64,000 nt of DNA, taken from contig CAWGFK010000055.1 of assembly GCA_963821735.1 (NCBI GenBank), positions 496,001-560,000 of the forward strand. The letters run 5' to 3'. Below are positions 1-8,395 of the stretch, piece after piece. A model generated the notes under the pieces. The model was not told where the DNA came from, ran no database searches, and saw only the letters and a program-made list of their open reading frames with translations. The DNA is from Laspinema sp963821735 (GTDB taxonomy: Bacteria > Cyanobacteriota > Cyanobacteriia > Cyanobacteriales > Laspinemataceae). Numbering within the stretch: position 1 is the stretch's first letter; each line of letters opens with the position of its first letter. The position numbers and the translations under genes were made by a program.

Positions 1-1
1 G

Positions 2-868
2 GATAATCAAATTCTGCTATTCGATCGCATTGAATTTAATGAAGCCTTTCGGTTTGTGGATGTCATGTATGATATTGGCTTTGCCGTCATGGATATGGAA
101 GCGCGGGGGCGGCAGGACCTCGCCAACGGGTTTTTAAATACTTATTTGGAACAAACCGGCGACTGGCAAGGGTTACAAGTGCTGCGTTTATACTTAAGTC
201 GGCAAGCCTATGTCCGCGCTAAAGTGACCTCGTTGATGTTGGACGATGCTAACATTCCCGAGGATGAGAAGGAAGAATCATGGCAAATTGCAGCCCATTA
301 TTATCAATTAGCATGGCAGTACACCCAAACGAAGCCAGGGCGATTGATTTTAATGTCCGGTTTATCTGGTTCGGGAAAAAGCACGATCGCCCGACAGTTA
401 GCGAGGGCGACTGGGGCGATTCAGATTCGATCCGATGCAGTAAGAAAGCATTTGGCGGGGATTCCCTTGCAGTCCAAAGGGAGTGATCGGATATACAGCC
501 CTGAAATGACCGCCCAGACTTATGGGCGATTGTTAGAATTAGGGATAATGGGAGCAAGTGAGGGATGGACGGTGATTTTGGATGCGAAATATGACCGGCA
601 AGGGTTGCGCGAAGCGGCGATCGCTGCCGCTAGAGATAGGGGATTGTCGGTGCATATTCTGCATTGTACCGCCCCGATCGCCATCTTGCGCGATCGGCTC
701 AATCAGCGCCAAGGAGATATTGCCGATGCCACTGCCGAACTCCTCGATAGCCAGCAACAAACTGCCGAACCCTTTTGTGAGAATGAACTAGCATACGTTA
801 CATCCCTCGACACGACGGGCGATATCGAGGCCCAATTAAAACCACTGATTACCCAAATTAATCCCTAA
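2..868 (+). CDS. APH-like/AAA P-loop kinase fusion, C-terminal part (5' end outside window)
   Basis: The reading frame is already open at base 2 and has no stop before 868, so the gene begins upstream. The first visible residues (DRIEFNEAFRFVDVMYDIGF) resemble the aspartate-rich catalytic end of aminoglycoside-phosphotransferase-like kinases. About 100 residues later comes a P-loop (GLSGSGKSTIARQLA, near 355-400), followed by a gluconate-kinase/zeta-toxin-like fold with an IRSDAVRKHL segment. This matches the cyanobacterial and proteobacterial family in which an APH-type domain is fused to an AAA ATP-binding domain. The substrate is unknown. A GTG at 56 could be mistaken for the start, but conserved sequence continues upstream of it. 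The C terminus looks complete. Confidence 0.8.
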   Translation, partial: DNQILLFDRIEFNEAFRFVDVMYDIGFAVMDMEARGRQDLANGFLNTYLEQTGDWQGLQVLRLYLSRQAYVRAKVTSLMLDDANIPEDEKEESWQIAAHYYQLAWQYTQTKPGRLILMSGLSGSGKSTIARQLARATGAIQIRSDAVRKHLAGIPLQSKGSDRIYSPEMTAQTYGRLLELGIMGASEGWTVILDAKYDRQGLREAAIAAARDRGLSVHILHCTAPIAILRDRLNQRQGDIADATAELLDSQQQTAEPFCENELAYVTSLDTTGDIEAQLKPLITQINP

Positions 869-909
869 TTTTGCCCATTTTTTACCCCTTCCAATTCAGA
901 GACAATGAT

Positions 910-1221
910 ATGGCAAACTTGCAAGATAAAAAAGACACGGCAACCGTCAAAAAACGTCCAAAATCCCCCAAAGAAAAAGGGATTTCTTTTGGGGTTAGAA
1001 TGTGGATATTTTTCATGGTTATGTTTGGTGTTTTGGGATATTCAACTGCTGTGAGTATTTTCTTTGGGGTAGTTGGGGGGGTAGCAGCAGGGTTCATCTA
1101 TGCTTGGTGGCATATTACAGATATCCCCGAACAAACCCCGTCCTCTGATGCACAAAAAACCTTGGCTTATGTGACTGAGCAACGTTCTAAAACGAAGGAA
1201 AATCCAGATTTTAAAAGATAA
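910..1221 (+). CDS. Small two-helix membrane protein, unknown function
   Basis: About 103 residues starting MANLQDKK. The ATG at 910 is preferred over a TTG at 871 because the added 13 residues look non-coding and an AGAG purine stretch precedes 910. The first 35 residues are Lys-rich and polar. Two hydrophobic stretches follow, roughly residues 32-48 and 50-67, then a charged C-terminal tail, so a membrane hairpin with both ends on the same side is likely. It lies 41 bases after the kinase gene on the same strand and could be co-transcribed. I do not recognise a named family. Confidence 0.6.
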   Translation: MANLQDKKDTATVKKRPKSPKEKGISFGVRMWIFFMVMFGVLGYSTAVSIFFGVVGGVAAGFIYAWWHITDIPEQTPSSDAQKTLAYVTEQRSKTKENPDFKR

Positions 1222-1569
1222 AAAATCACGATTATTCTCTAATTTATTTACACTTTAAAAGAATTTAATTTACCTAAAAAATCGGTACAAAATTGGAATT
1301 TATAAGCTCTATGATACTGGCATTTTATACCCAATCTAGTTGTCAAAAATCTGTTTTCTCAATGAGACGGCACTAGGCAGGCTTATCGTCCTCCTCTGCC
1401 CGGGCTACCCTAACGTTTTATGATACACTCGTTAGATCGAGAATTTTTTTACCCTTTCATTATTGACTTCAAGGCTGGCTCATAAACTTGACTAAAAACG
1501 TTATTTAGGTAACGGTTTATTCTGCAAAAGTTTGTTAAACTTTGATAACACTCTGAAGGAGGTTAAATT
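1222..1569 (+). promoter_or_regulatory. cydAB upstream region with two CGTTA inverted repeats
   Basis: A 348-base gap before cydA. It holds two nested-looking inverted repeats: CTAACG (1410-1415) with CGTTAG (1430-1435), and CGTTA (1499-1503) with TAACG (1510-1514). The shared CGTTA half-site suggests a regulator binding twice. A strong Shine-Dalgarno sequence (AAGGAGG, about 1556-1562) precedes the GTG start. No confident sigma-70 promoter could be assigned. Confidence 0.35.
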
Positions 1570-3012
1570 GTGGATTTTCTTTCCGATACTCTAGTGTTAT
1601 CGCGGATGCAATTTGCGCTGACCGCTATTTTTCATATGCTGTGGCCGGTTCTGACTACCGGGATGTCAATTTATCTCGTGATTGTCGAGGGAATTTGGCT
1701 AAAAACGCGCAATAAAGACTACTATTACCATGCCCGATTTTGGTCCAAATTATTCATTCTAAATTTTGGCATTGGGGTAGCATCGGGGATTCCGATGGGA
1801 TTTCAGTTCGGTACAAACTGGGGTCCATTTTCTGAAGCAGTGGGCAACTTTTTTGGCAGCGTTATTGGGTTTGAAGCATCCTGGGCGTTTATGCTAGAAG
1901 CAGCCTTTTTAGGCATTATGGTGTTTGGTTGGGAACGGGTGAATTCAGTGATTCACTATTTGGCTACGATTTTAGTGGCAGTCGGGTCCAATTTATCCAC
2001 CTTTTGGATTTTAACTGCTAACTCCTGGATGCAAACCCCTGCCGGAGGAGAATTAGTGGATGGAAAATTCATCGTGCGAGATTATTTTGAAGCCATCACA
2101 AATCCCTTTATGGTGAACAGTGTGCTTCATATGTTTTTTGCCACCTTGGAAACCTCGCTATTTGTGATTGGAGGAATTAGCGCTTGGTACATTCTGAAAA
2201 ACCGCAATCAGGAATTTTTTAGCAAGTCGTTTAAAATTGTCCTAGCAGCAGCCATTGCCGTGGCCCCGTTACAACTCTATATCGGCCATTTAAGCGGTGA
2301 ACAAGTCTATCACTATCAACCGGCCAAATTAGCCGCAATGGAAGCGCAATGGGAAACCATTCCGGCGGGACAAGGGGGAGATTGGAGTTTAGTGGCATTC
2401 CCCAATGAAAAAGCCCAGAAAAATGATTGGGAAATTACAGTTCCCAATGCCTTGGGATACATTCTGGAATTTAAAAAAGAACTCACTCTTCCTGTGAAAG
2501 GACTCAAAGAATGGCAACCGGAGGACCGCCCCCATTTAGTCGGGTTAATTTACTATGCCTTTCGGACCATGATTGCCATTGGGTTCTTTTTAGCGGGGTT
2601 AATGCTCATTTCCACCCTGCAATGGATGCGTGGGAAACTTTCTCCAGAAAATATTAGCCAACAACGGTGGTTAATGGCAATCTGGATTTTTGCGGCACCT
2701 TTGGGATATATTGCCATTGAATCCGGGTGGATTGTGCGCTGTGTGGGGCGGCAACCCTGGACTTTATATGGACAAATCCGCACGGTTGATTCGGTTTCTA
2801 ATTTACCGGCGAGTAATGTGTTAACCTCATTAACTGCGTTTGCGATCGTCTACAGCATTTTATTCTTCTGTGTTCTCTATTTTGGCAGCCGGATTATTCG
2901 TCGCGGACCCCGATTTGACCTACCCATTCCTGGGTTAGAACCACAACCGGCCCTAGAAACCCAACCGGGAGAATTTATCCCCGATGAACGACCTGTAGAA
3001 GCAAAACAATAG
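1570..3012 (+). CDS. cydA: Cytochrome bd-type quinol oxidase subunit I
   Basis: 480 residues with a GTG start placed by an AAGGAGG ribosome site 7 bases upstream. This subunit oxidises quinol and carries the heme groups of cytochrome bd, reducing O2 in the thylakoid or plasma membrane. Visible landmarks are His22 and His187 (heme ligand positions), Glu102 and Glu110 in the GFEASWAFMLEAAF helix, QPAKLAAMEA at the start of the Q-loop and the family GRQPW motif in the C-terminal third. The Q-loop is short, compared with about 522 residues for the whole E. coli protein, as is usual in cyanobacteria. cydB follows after 8 bases, so the two form an operon. The C-terminal 30 residues are Pro/Glu-rich. 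Confidence 0.95.
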   Translation: MDFLSDTLVLSRMQFALTAIFHMLWPVLTTGMSIYLVIVEGIWLKTRNKDYYYHARFWSKLFILNFGIGVASGIPMGFQFGTNWGPFSEAVGNFFGSVIGFEASWAFMLEAAFLGIMVFGWERVNSVIHYLATILVAVGSNLSTFWILTANSWMQTPAGGELVDGKFIVRDYFEAITNPFMVNSVLHMFFATLETSLFVIGGISAWYILKNRNQEFFSKSFKIVLAAAIAVAPLQLYIGHLSGEQVYHYQPAKLAAMEAQWETIPAGQGGDWSLVAFPNEKAQKNDWEITVPNALGYILEFKKELTLPVKGLKEWQPEDRPHLVGLIYYAFRTMIAIGFFLAGLMLISTLQWMRGKLSPENISQQRWLMAIWIFAAPLGYIAIESGWIVRCVGRQPWTLYGQIRTVDSVSNLPASNVLTSLTAFAIVYSILFFCVLYFGSRIIRRGPRFDLPIPGLEPQPALETQPGEFIPDERPVEAKQ

Positions 3013-3020
3013 GAGCGATC

Positions 3021-4031
3021 GTGGAGACACTCAGTTATTTTTTACCCCTGGTTTGGTTTGGCATCTTAGCCCTATTCCTGTTTCTTTACGTCATGCTGGA
3101 TGGGTTCGATTTAGGGGTTGGAATTTTATCGCTGACGGCTTCATCAGAAGACCGACGAGGAATTCTGATGACGAGTTTGAGTAATATTTGGGATGCCAAT
3201 GAAACTTGGCTAATTTTGATGGGCGGGGGTTTATTTGGAGGATTCCCTGTAGCCTATGCCACCATCCTCAGCGCGCTTTATATCCCCATTTTCATCATGT
3301 TATTTGGGTTTATTTTTCGAGGGGTTGCCTTTGAGTTTCGAGAGCAATCTAACCGAAAAGTATTGTGGAATTTGGCCTTTGGCGGTGGGAGTTTTATGGC
3401 GGCCCTCGGTCAAGGATTTGCCTTGGGTGCTGTCCTGAAAGGCATTGAAGTCGATAGCAAAGGGCATTTTATTGGTACAACTTGGGACTGGTTGAGTTGG
3501 CAATCGGTTTTAGTAGCTCTAACCTTAATTCAAGGCTATGTGCTGATTGGCTCAACTTATCTGGTTTGGAAAACCACTGGAGAACTCCAAGAAACCCACT
3601 ATAAAACGGCAAAATTGGCATCCATAACGACTTTAATTGGCGCAATTTTGATTACCATCGTCACTCCCATCTTTTATGAACAAGCCAGAACCCGCTTATT
3701 TAACGGACCCCAAGTCTATGTGTTTGCCCTGATTCCTTTACTGGGTGCGCTGTTAATTTGGCTATTGCTCAGAAGCTTGGACCGCAAACAGGAAAGAATG
3801 CCGTTTGTTTGGACGATTCTACTGTTTGTCTTAACCTTCTTAGGCTTGGCCCTGGTGGTGTTCCCCTATATCATTCCCTCAAAAATTACCATTTATGAAG
3901 CCGCTGCGGACCCGAGTTCGTTAGTGATTATGATTGTGATGATTGGGGCACTGATTCCGGTGATGTTGTTCTACAACCTCTATCAATATGTGGTTTTTCG
4001 AGGCAAAGTCACTGGGGGACATTCTGAATAG
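3021..4031 (+). CDS. cydB: Cytochrome bd-type quinol oxidase subunit II
   Basis: 336 residues with a GTG start behind AGGAG (3011-3015) and 8 bases after cydA. It is the partner subunit needed to assemble cytochrome bd oxidase. The N terminus has the family pattern YVMLDGFDLGVGIL, followed by WDANETWLILMGGGLFGGFP. The rest alternates hydrophobic helices, about eight or nine by eye. The length matches the family. A perfect 13-bp hairpin 70 bases downstream probably ends the cydAB transcript. Confidence 0.95.
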   Translation: METLSYFLPLVWFGILALFLFLYVMLDGFDLGVGILSLTASSEDRRGILMTSLSNIWDANETWLILMGGGLFGGFPVAYATILSALYIPIFIMLFGFIFRGVAFEFREQSNRKVLWNLAFGGGSFMAALGQGFALGAVLKGIEVDSKGHFIGTTWDWLSWQSVLVALTLIQGYVLIGSTYLVWKTTGELQETHYKTAKLASITTLIGAILITIVTPIFYEQARTRLFNGPQVYVFALIPLLGALLIWLLLRSLDRKQERMPFVWTILLFVLTFLGLALVVFPYIIPSKITIYEAAADPSSLVIMIVMIGALIPVMLFYNLYQYVVFRGKVTGGHSE

Positions 4032-4099
4032 TAGGTCAGGATAGCTTACCCTTGCAACTCAAAAACTGATGTTCTAATATATTTTGGACCCCAACCACC

Positions 4100-4140
4100 C
4101 AGAAACCGGGTTATTGCTCACAACCCGGTTTCTGATTTTT
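4100..4140 (+). terminator. Terminator hairpin after cydAB
   Basis: A perfect 13-bp stem (CAGAAACCGGGTT at 4100-4112 with its complement at 4122-4134), a 9-base loop and then ATTTTT. It sits between convergent cydB and the restriction gene and may serve both. The stem carries the AGAAACCGGGTT word that recurs at 37.45 and 48.65 kb, so it may have been supplied by a dispersed palindrome. Confidence 0.75.
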
Positions 4141-4141
4141 C

Positions 4142-4702
4142 TCAGGGTTCGATAGAATAGCGATTTCTTCTAGCTTGTAACCAGGATTCTAACTCGAAGC
4201 CAGTTTTATTTCTGATGTACTCGTAAGCATCACTCCCTTGCATAACAGTCCAACCTCCCATTCGACAAGCATTGATAGCTTGAGGCAAATTGTCTGTCCG
4301 CAGGATGAGCAATATGGGGGTTAATCCTAACCCTTGCAATTTTCCGGCATACTCTCTAAATTTTTTTAAAGTTCCGGCGTCTCCAGAACCGATTCGGTAT
4401 TTAGTGTCTATAGCATCGAGTCCAATTATCAAATCGCAAAGTTCATCTTTGCCTTCTCGAATAGGTGTCCGAAAATCTTCACAATTTTCTCGGCATACTT
4501 CCGTGATGACTCGTTGCCAACACATTCCCAACTCTCTTCCCCAGTATTGTTTGTTTTCTGCTTTAATGACTTGAGTGAGTCCAAATACTCTCATCAAATC
4601 GTCTTCTGTTGCAGATTCTTCACTAAAGACTTTGAGGGAAAAGGATAGGCTATACCTTTGAAGGATATTTTCTAAGGTTTGGTCTAGGGGATTTGGATTC
4701 AT
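4142..4702 (-). CDS. Predicted type II restriction endonuclease (PD-(D/E)XK-like)
   Basis: 186 residues. Its ATG overlaps the stop of the adjacent DNA methyltransferase (TAATG), which argues for translational coupling. The central segment DLIIGLDAIDTKYRIGSG places an acidic residue 5-8 positions before D-x-K. This fits a PD-(D/E)XK active site. The C-terminal layout (GLTPILLIL, then an AI segment, then a Gly/Tyr segment ending TGFELESWLQ) is reminiscent of ApaLI-like endonucleases, but I cannot assign a specificity. Function rests mainly on pairing with the methyltransferase. It could instead be another nuclease or accessory protein. Confidence 0.6.
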   Translation of the reverse strand: MNPNPLDQTLENILQRYSLSFSLKVFSEESATEDDLMRVFGLTQVIKAENKQYWGRELGMCWQRVITEVCRENCEDFRTPIREGKDELCDLIIGLDAIDTKYRIGSGDAGTLKKFREYAGKLQGLGLTPILLILRTDNLPQAINACRMGGWTVMQGSDAYEYIRNKTGFELESWLQARRNRYSIEP

Positions 4703-6018
4703 TAAAAAGATTTTTCCAAAATGATGACCTGATCATGTTTGATAGTTCCAGCCCACTCAACATTTCGAGGGAGATTTAATTTGCGATTTTTTAAGAGTAA
4801 ATTAAAATGAAATATTTCTCGTAATCCGGCAACTTCAGCCATTTCTTTTAAAATCAAGGCAACCGGAATTTCTACGCCACATATTTTACTGATGTCTCCA
4901 ATCGAAAAACAATAATATCCTCCCGGCTTTAAGTGAGAGCTACTCTGTAAAAAATGGGTTTTCATATCGACAAAATATTGATAGGCTACTCTGGCCCTCA
5001 GCTCATTTTGCCCCTTGCTTGCTTTATATCTTTTCCCGGTATATATGTCTTCAATAAGACTATCCAATAGAGAATTGCCGGTTTTACCCAGTTTTTTATA
5101 TTGGTCTCTCGGTATTCTTTCGGTCCCAATTTCTTGAGAATACAGTTCCAACCGAGCTTTATCGTCTTTAACCATTTCCAGCCAGTGGAGTTCAAATTTT
5201 GAAGCCCAAACATAATCGATCGCATTGATGTAAGGCGGAGAGGTAATGATCGCATCACAAGTCCAATTTCCCGGCAAATCTCGTGCATCTTGACTGGGTA
5301 TTTCTTGAGCTTTTTCAAAATCCGGGCAAACCGTTTGCCACTCTTGCACCGCTTCGATCGCTCGGTTCACATAACTCTGAAAATACTCAAATACATCTTC
5401 CCGTGACCGTTCGGGGATTTTTTCAAAGTTAGCACGCCTTGCCGCTAACAGCATTCCATCATTCATATTGGAGGTTTTTCTCACTGTAGAGGCAAACGCT
5501 ATCCATAGCAATGGCTGGTTCTTTTCTGGGGCTTGACTGATGTAATCTTTTAAAATTTCTAGTCCCTCTTGCACAGCATCTTGAAACCAGAAATCTTTAT
5601 TGGCAAATTTAACGGTTTCTGAGGGATTTTTGTGAAGATAAGCCAACTGGATAATTTTCGAGGTGTTTTCGAGCAAATCTCCCAGTGAAAATTCAGTGGT
5701 TTTAACACGACAAATTAAGCGACTTAAGGGATGATAATCTAGCCAGTAAACGGAGGCTTGCTGTCGAAGGCTTTCAATCAGAGTAGTGCCAGATCCGGCA
5801 AAGGGTTCTAATACAGTAAATGGTTTGTGAGCGCCGTATTTTTGCAAAAACCACCGAGGAATTTCTGGAATTGATTTAGCAGGTTGAAAACCCAGGGAGT
5901 AAATTTTCAGCGGAGTTTGTCTAGTGATAGAGATAAAACTGCCATTAGGAAGATCTACGGGGATATCCCCTTCAATATGTAGGTATGAAGGGGACTTTTG
6001 TTGGACTGAAAAAGCCAT
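4702..6018 (-). CDS. Site-specific DNA methyltransferase (TSPPY class, probably N4-cytosine)
   Basis: 438 residues. The S-adenosylmethionine motif (LEPFAGSGTTLIESL, about residues 67-81) precedes the catalytic motif TSPPYINAIDY (about 260-270), with a long insert between them that probably includes target recognition. The SPPY form is typical of N4-cytosine enzymes. The gene is translationally coupled to a predicted endonuclease, so this looks like a type II restriction-modification pair. No controller protein gene is evident. The gene uses ATG at 6018, and the 60 bases upstream to the cysteine desulfurase carry no other gene. Confidence 0.85.
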   Translation of the reverse strand: MAFSVQQKSPSYLHIEGDIPVDLPNGSFISITRQTPLKIYSLGFQPAKSIPEIPRWFLQKYGAHKPFTVLEPFAGSGTTLIESLRQQASVYWLDYHPLSRLICRVKTTEFSLGDLLENTSKIIQLAYLHKNPSETVKFANKDFWFQDAVQEGLEILKDYISQAPEKNQPLLWIAFASTVRKTSNMNDGMLLAARRANFEKIPERSREDVFEYFQSYVNRAIEAVQEWQTVCPDFEKAQEIPSQDARDLPGNWTCDAIITSPPYINAIDYVWASKFELHWLEMVKDDKARLELYSQEIGTERIPRDQYKKLGKTGNSLLDSLIEDIYTGKRYKASKGQNELRARVAYQYFVDMKTHFLQSSSHLKPGGYYCFSIGDISKICGVEIPVALILKEMAEVAGLREIFHFNLLLKNRKLNLPRNVEWAGTIKHDQVIILEKSF

Positions 6019-6078
6019 AAACTAAATCAAGAACTGGGTAGTTTACAAATGGAAAATTCAAAACATAAGGCAATGGAA

Positions 6079-7257
6079 TTACAGTCTAGCTAAGGCTAAT
6101 TCGGGCATCAGTCGGGCTAAAACTTGCTTGAGGACCATTGCCGTCCAGTCGATATCGGCTGCGGTTGTGTGTCGTCCGAGGGTGAGGCGTAGGGCAGCGG
6201 TGGCTTCGGTGGGACTGTATCCCATTGATAATAGGACGGGACTGGGGTTGAGTTTCCCGCTACTACAGGCGGATCCGGAACTGATGGCGATTCCGGCGAG
6301 GTTCATTTGACGGACGATCGCCCTGCCGGAGATGGGGTGACTGCCTCGACTATGAGCATCCTCCCGCAGGCAGAAACTGACATGGTGGGGTAAGCGATGC
6401 AGGCGATCGCCCGTGGGGATGAGTTCCGGGGTATCCGCTAATAAGTCGAAGAGGCGATCGCGCAATTGGATTAATCTCGGGGTCTCCGTTGGCATTTCTT
6501 CCATCGCTAATTCTGCTGCCACCCCAAATCCAGCGATCGCCGGGACCGCCTGAGTCCCCGATCGCTGATTGGATTCTTGTCCCCCTCCCGTCAGCAACGG
6601 CACCAGTTCCAACCCGTCGCGGACATACAGCGCCCCCGCCCCTTGAGGACCATAAATTTTATGACTGGAGAGGGAGAGCAGATCCACCGGCAATGCTTGC
6701 ACATTCACCGGCAATCGCCCGACAACCTGCACCCCATCCACATGAAACAACACCCCAGCAGCGCGAGCGATCGCCCCCAATTCTTCAATCGGTTGCACCG
6801 TTCCCACTTCACTCTGTCCATAAATCACCGACACTAACACCGTGTTCGATCGCAGGGCAGATTTCAGGTCCTCGGGATTCACTCTTCCTCGGCGATCGAC
6901 CGCCAACCGCGTCACCCGCCATCCCCACTGCTCTAGCAACTCCACCGTTTTGCTGACTGCCGAATGTTCCACCTCGGAAATAATCAGATGTTGCGGGGTC
7001 TGATACTGACGAGTCACACCAACGATCGCCAGATTATCCGCTTCCGTTCCCCCAGCGGTAAAAATCAGCGAATCCGCCGGTGCATTGATCAGACTCCCAA
7101 CCTGCATTCGAGCCTTTTCCACCACCGTTGCCGCTCTTTGGCCCCATTCATGGATGCTGGAAGGATTGCCCCAATTCTGAGTGAGGGCATCTTGCATGGC
7201 GGCGATCGCCTCGGGTCGAGTCGGTGTCGTTGCGCTGTAATCTAAATAGATCTGCAT
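6079..7257 (-). CDS. iscS: Cysteine desulfurase (NifS/IscS family)
   Basis: 392 residues. It removes sulfur from cysteine with pyridoxal phosphate to supply Fe-S clusters and thio-modifications. The start MQIYLDYSATTPTRPEA is characteristic. The cofactor lysine lies in SSHKIYGPQGAGAL and the catalytic cysteine in SSGSACSSGKLNPSP, both intact. This SSGSACSSG form belongs to the group I (NifS/IscS) enzymes rather than SufS. No isc or nif genes surround it, so the symbol is by family only. HIP1 octamers occur several times inside the gene. Confidence 0.9.
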   Translation of the reverse strand: MQIYLDYSATTPTRPEAIAAMQDALTQNWGNPSSIHEWGQRAATVVEKARMQVGSLINAPADSLIFTAGGTEADNLAIVGVTRQYQTPQHLIISEVEHSAVSKTVELLEQWGWRVTRLAVDRRGRVNPEDLKSALRSNTVLVSVIYGQSEVGTVQPIEELGAIARAAGVLFHVDGVQVVGRLPVNVQALPVDLLSLSSHKIYGPQGAGALYVRDGLELVPLLTGGGQESNQRSGTQAVPAIAGFGVAAELAMEEMPTETPRLIQLRDRLFDLLADTPELIPTGDRLHRLPHHVSFCLREDAHSRGSHPISGRAIVRQMNLAGIAISSGSACSSGKLNPSPVLLSMGYSPTEATAALRLTLGRHTTAADIDWTAMVLKQVLARLMPELALARL

Positions 7258-7460
7258 GAGTTACTGAGCTTGAGGATAAGCCGCTACAGGGCTAATCTCT
7301 CGTGAGCCTTCATCCAGCAGCGACAGCGGGAGCGATCGCCTCTCCATCGGTCTAAGAGCCTGACGCTCTAACCCCAGAGGACTGGCGATCGCCCCCTAAG
7401 CAGTTTATCAATCTTTTCATCGGTGCGATCGAGAATTCACGCTCCATTCCCTCAGCATCC

Positions 7461-7862
7461 TTAACTCCCCGGCTTGCACACATTGTAATCTTCATGTGAC
7501 AAAACCGACTCAGGAATCGTAACATTCCCCTCCTCTCGGCAAATCATCCGATAGTTTCGGGTAACCGGGATACTGATAATACAGCGATTGTGACGGAGGC
7601 GCTTCCCGCCAAACTCTCGATAATTACGCCGTTCACTGAGTCCCTCGATAATATTCCGGGCCTTGTGAACCACATAATCCGGTAACTCTCTCAAATCAAT
7701 CGGGTCATTGTCAAAAGTGGCTTCCCATTCCATTTTTTGCTGTCGTTTTTCCGCCAGCGAACGTACCGCTTGCTCCTCAGCCTCTTGATCTTGGGCGCAA
7801 CGGTGACAAACTTGACCATAACCCTTGTGACCGCATGGAAAGGTTTTTTTTCTTCTCGGCAT
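7461..7862 (-). CDS. Zinc-knuckle protein with RelE/ParE-like C-terminal domain
   Basis: 133 residues from the ATG at 7862 (MPRRKKTFPCGHKGYG). An upstream start at 7949 adds 29 residues of no recognisable pattern. Cys10, His12, Cys19 and Cys22 form a compact metal-binding knuckle. A charged helix follows (about 25-55). The last 80 residues (YVVHKARNIIEGL, RCIISIPVTRNYRMICRE, SVLSHEDYN) have the helix-then-sheet pattern and the strand-end S-H-E-x-Y of RelE/ParE/HigB toxins. No antitoxin gene is adjacent. It may be a domesticated RNA-binding or ribosome-binding protein. Confidence is good that it is a gene and moderate on the fold. Confidence 0.65.
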   Translation of the reverse strand: MPRRKKTFPCGHKGYGQVCHRCAQDQEAEEQAVRSLAEKRQQKMEWEATFDNDPIDLRELPDYVVHKARNIIEGLSERRNYREFGGKRLRHNRCIISIPVTRNYRMICREEGNVTIPESVLSHEDYNVCKPGS

Positions 7863-8395
7863 AAAACACTGGTGTTGGTTTGTCTGGCCCAAACCTCCAA
7901 CTTCAACTCGCGATGAGAGCTTATCCTCAACCGATCGCCTCTGGTCCATGCCAACTGTTTCTCGTTGCAGGAACTTCCTCAGTAAGCAATAGATCTGATG
8001 TTACCCCCATTCCCGAGCCGAAACCTAATTTCGGCCATATTTCCATGCCATCACCTGACATCCGTTAAGTCAACCAAATCTCTGCTGGTTCAACTGCTGA
8101 ATTGAACCCTTAAAAATTTGTTGTCGTGGATCCTCCCCTTGAAAGGGCAGAATAACCAATCCTGAATGCTATGATGCCGGACAAGGAGGGCGAAGACGAT
8201 GGACAAATCTTTTTCAAGAGATCGCAATTCTACCATGCGTTAGCACTCCAAACTCTTTCCCAACACTTTTTTCCTACAGTCTTCTATCTCTGTTCCCCCA
8301 TCTCCCCCATCTCCCCCATCCACCAAGGACAAATGACCAATGACCAAGGACCAATGACCTATCCCCCATCCCCCAATTCTCTTTAGTCGGGTCTT
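7863..8395. other. Intergenic stretch with short tandem repeats
   Basis: There is no convincing gene in these 533 bases. Near 8293-8322 there are about three copies of a C-rich 9-bp unit (CCCATCTCC), followed at about 8328-8358 by GACCAATGACC-type repeats. A 71-codon open frame across this area is explained by the repeats. Confidence 0.5.

Noticed and set aside
8171..8386. 71-codon plus-strand frame before the PLD gene
   Set aside because: It is largely low-complexity tandem repeats (SPISPIHQGQMTNDQGPM).
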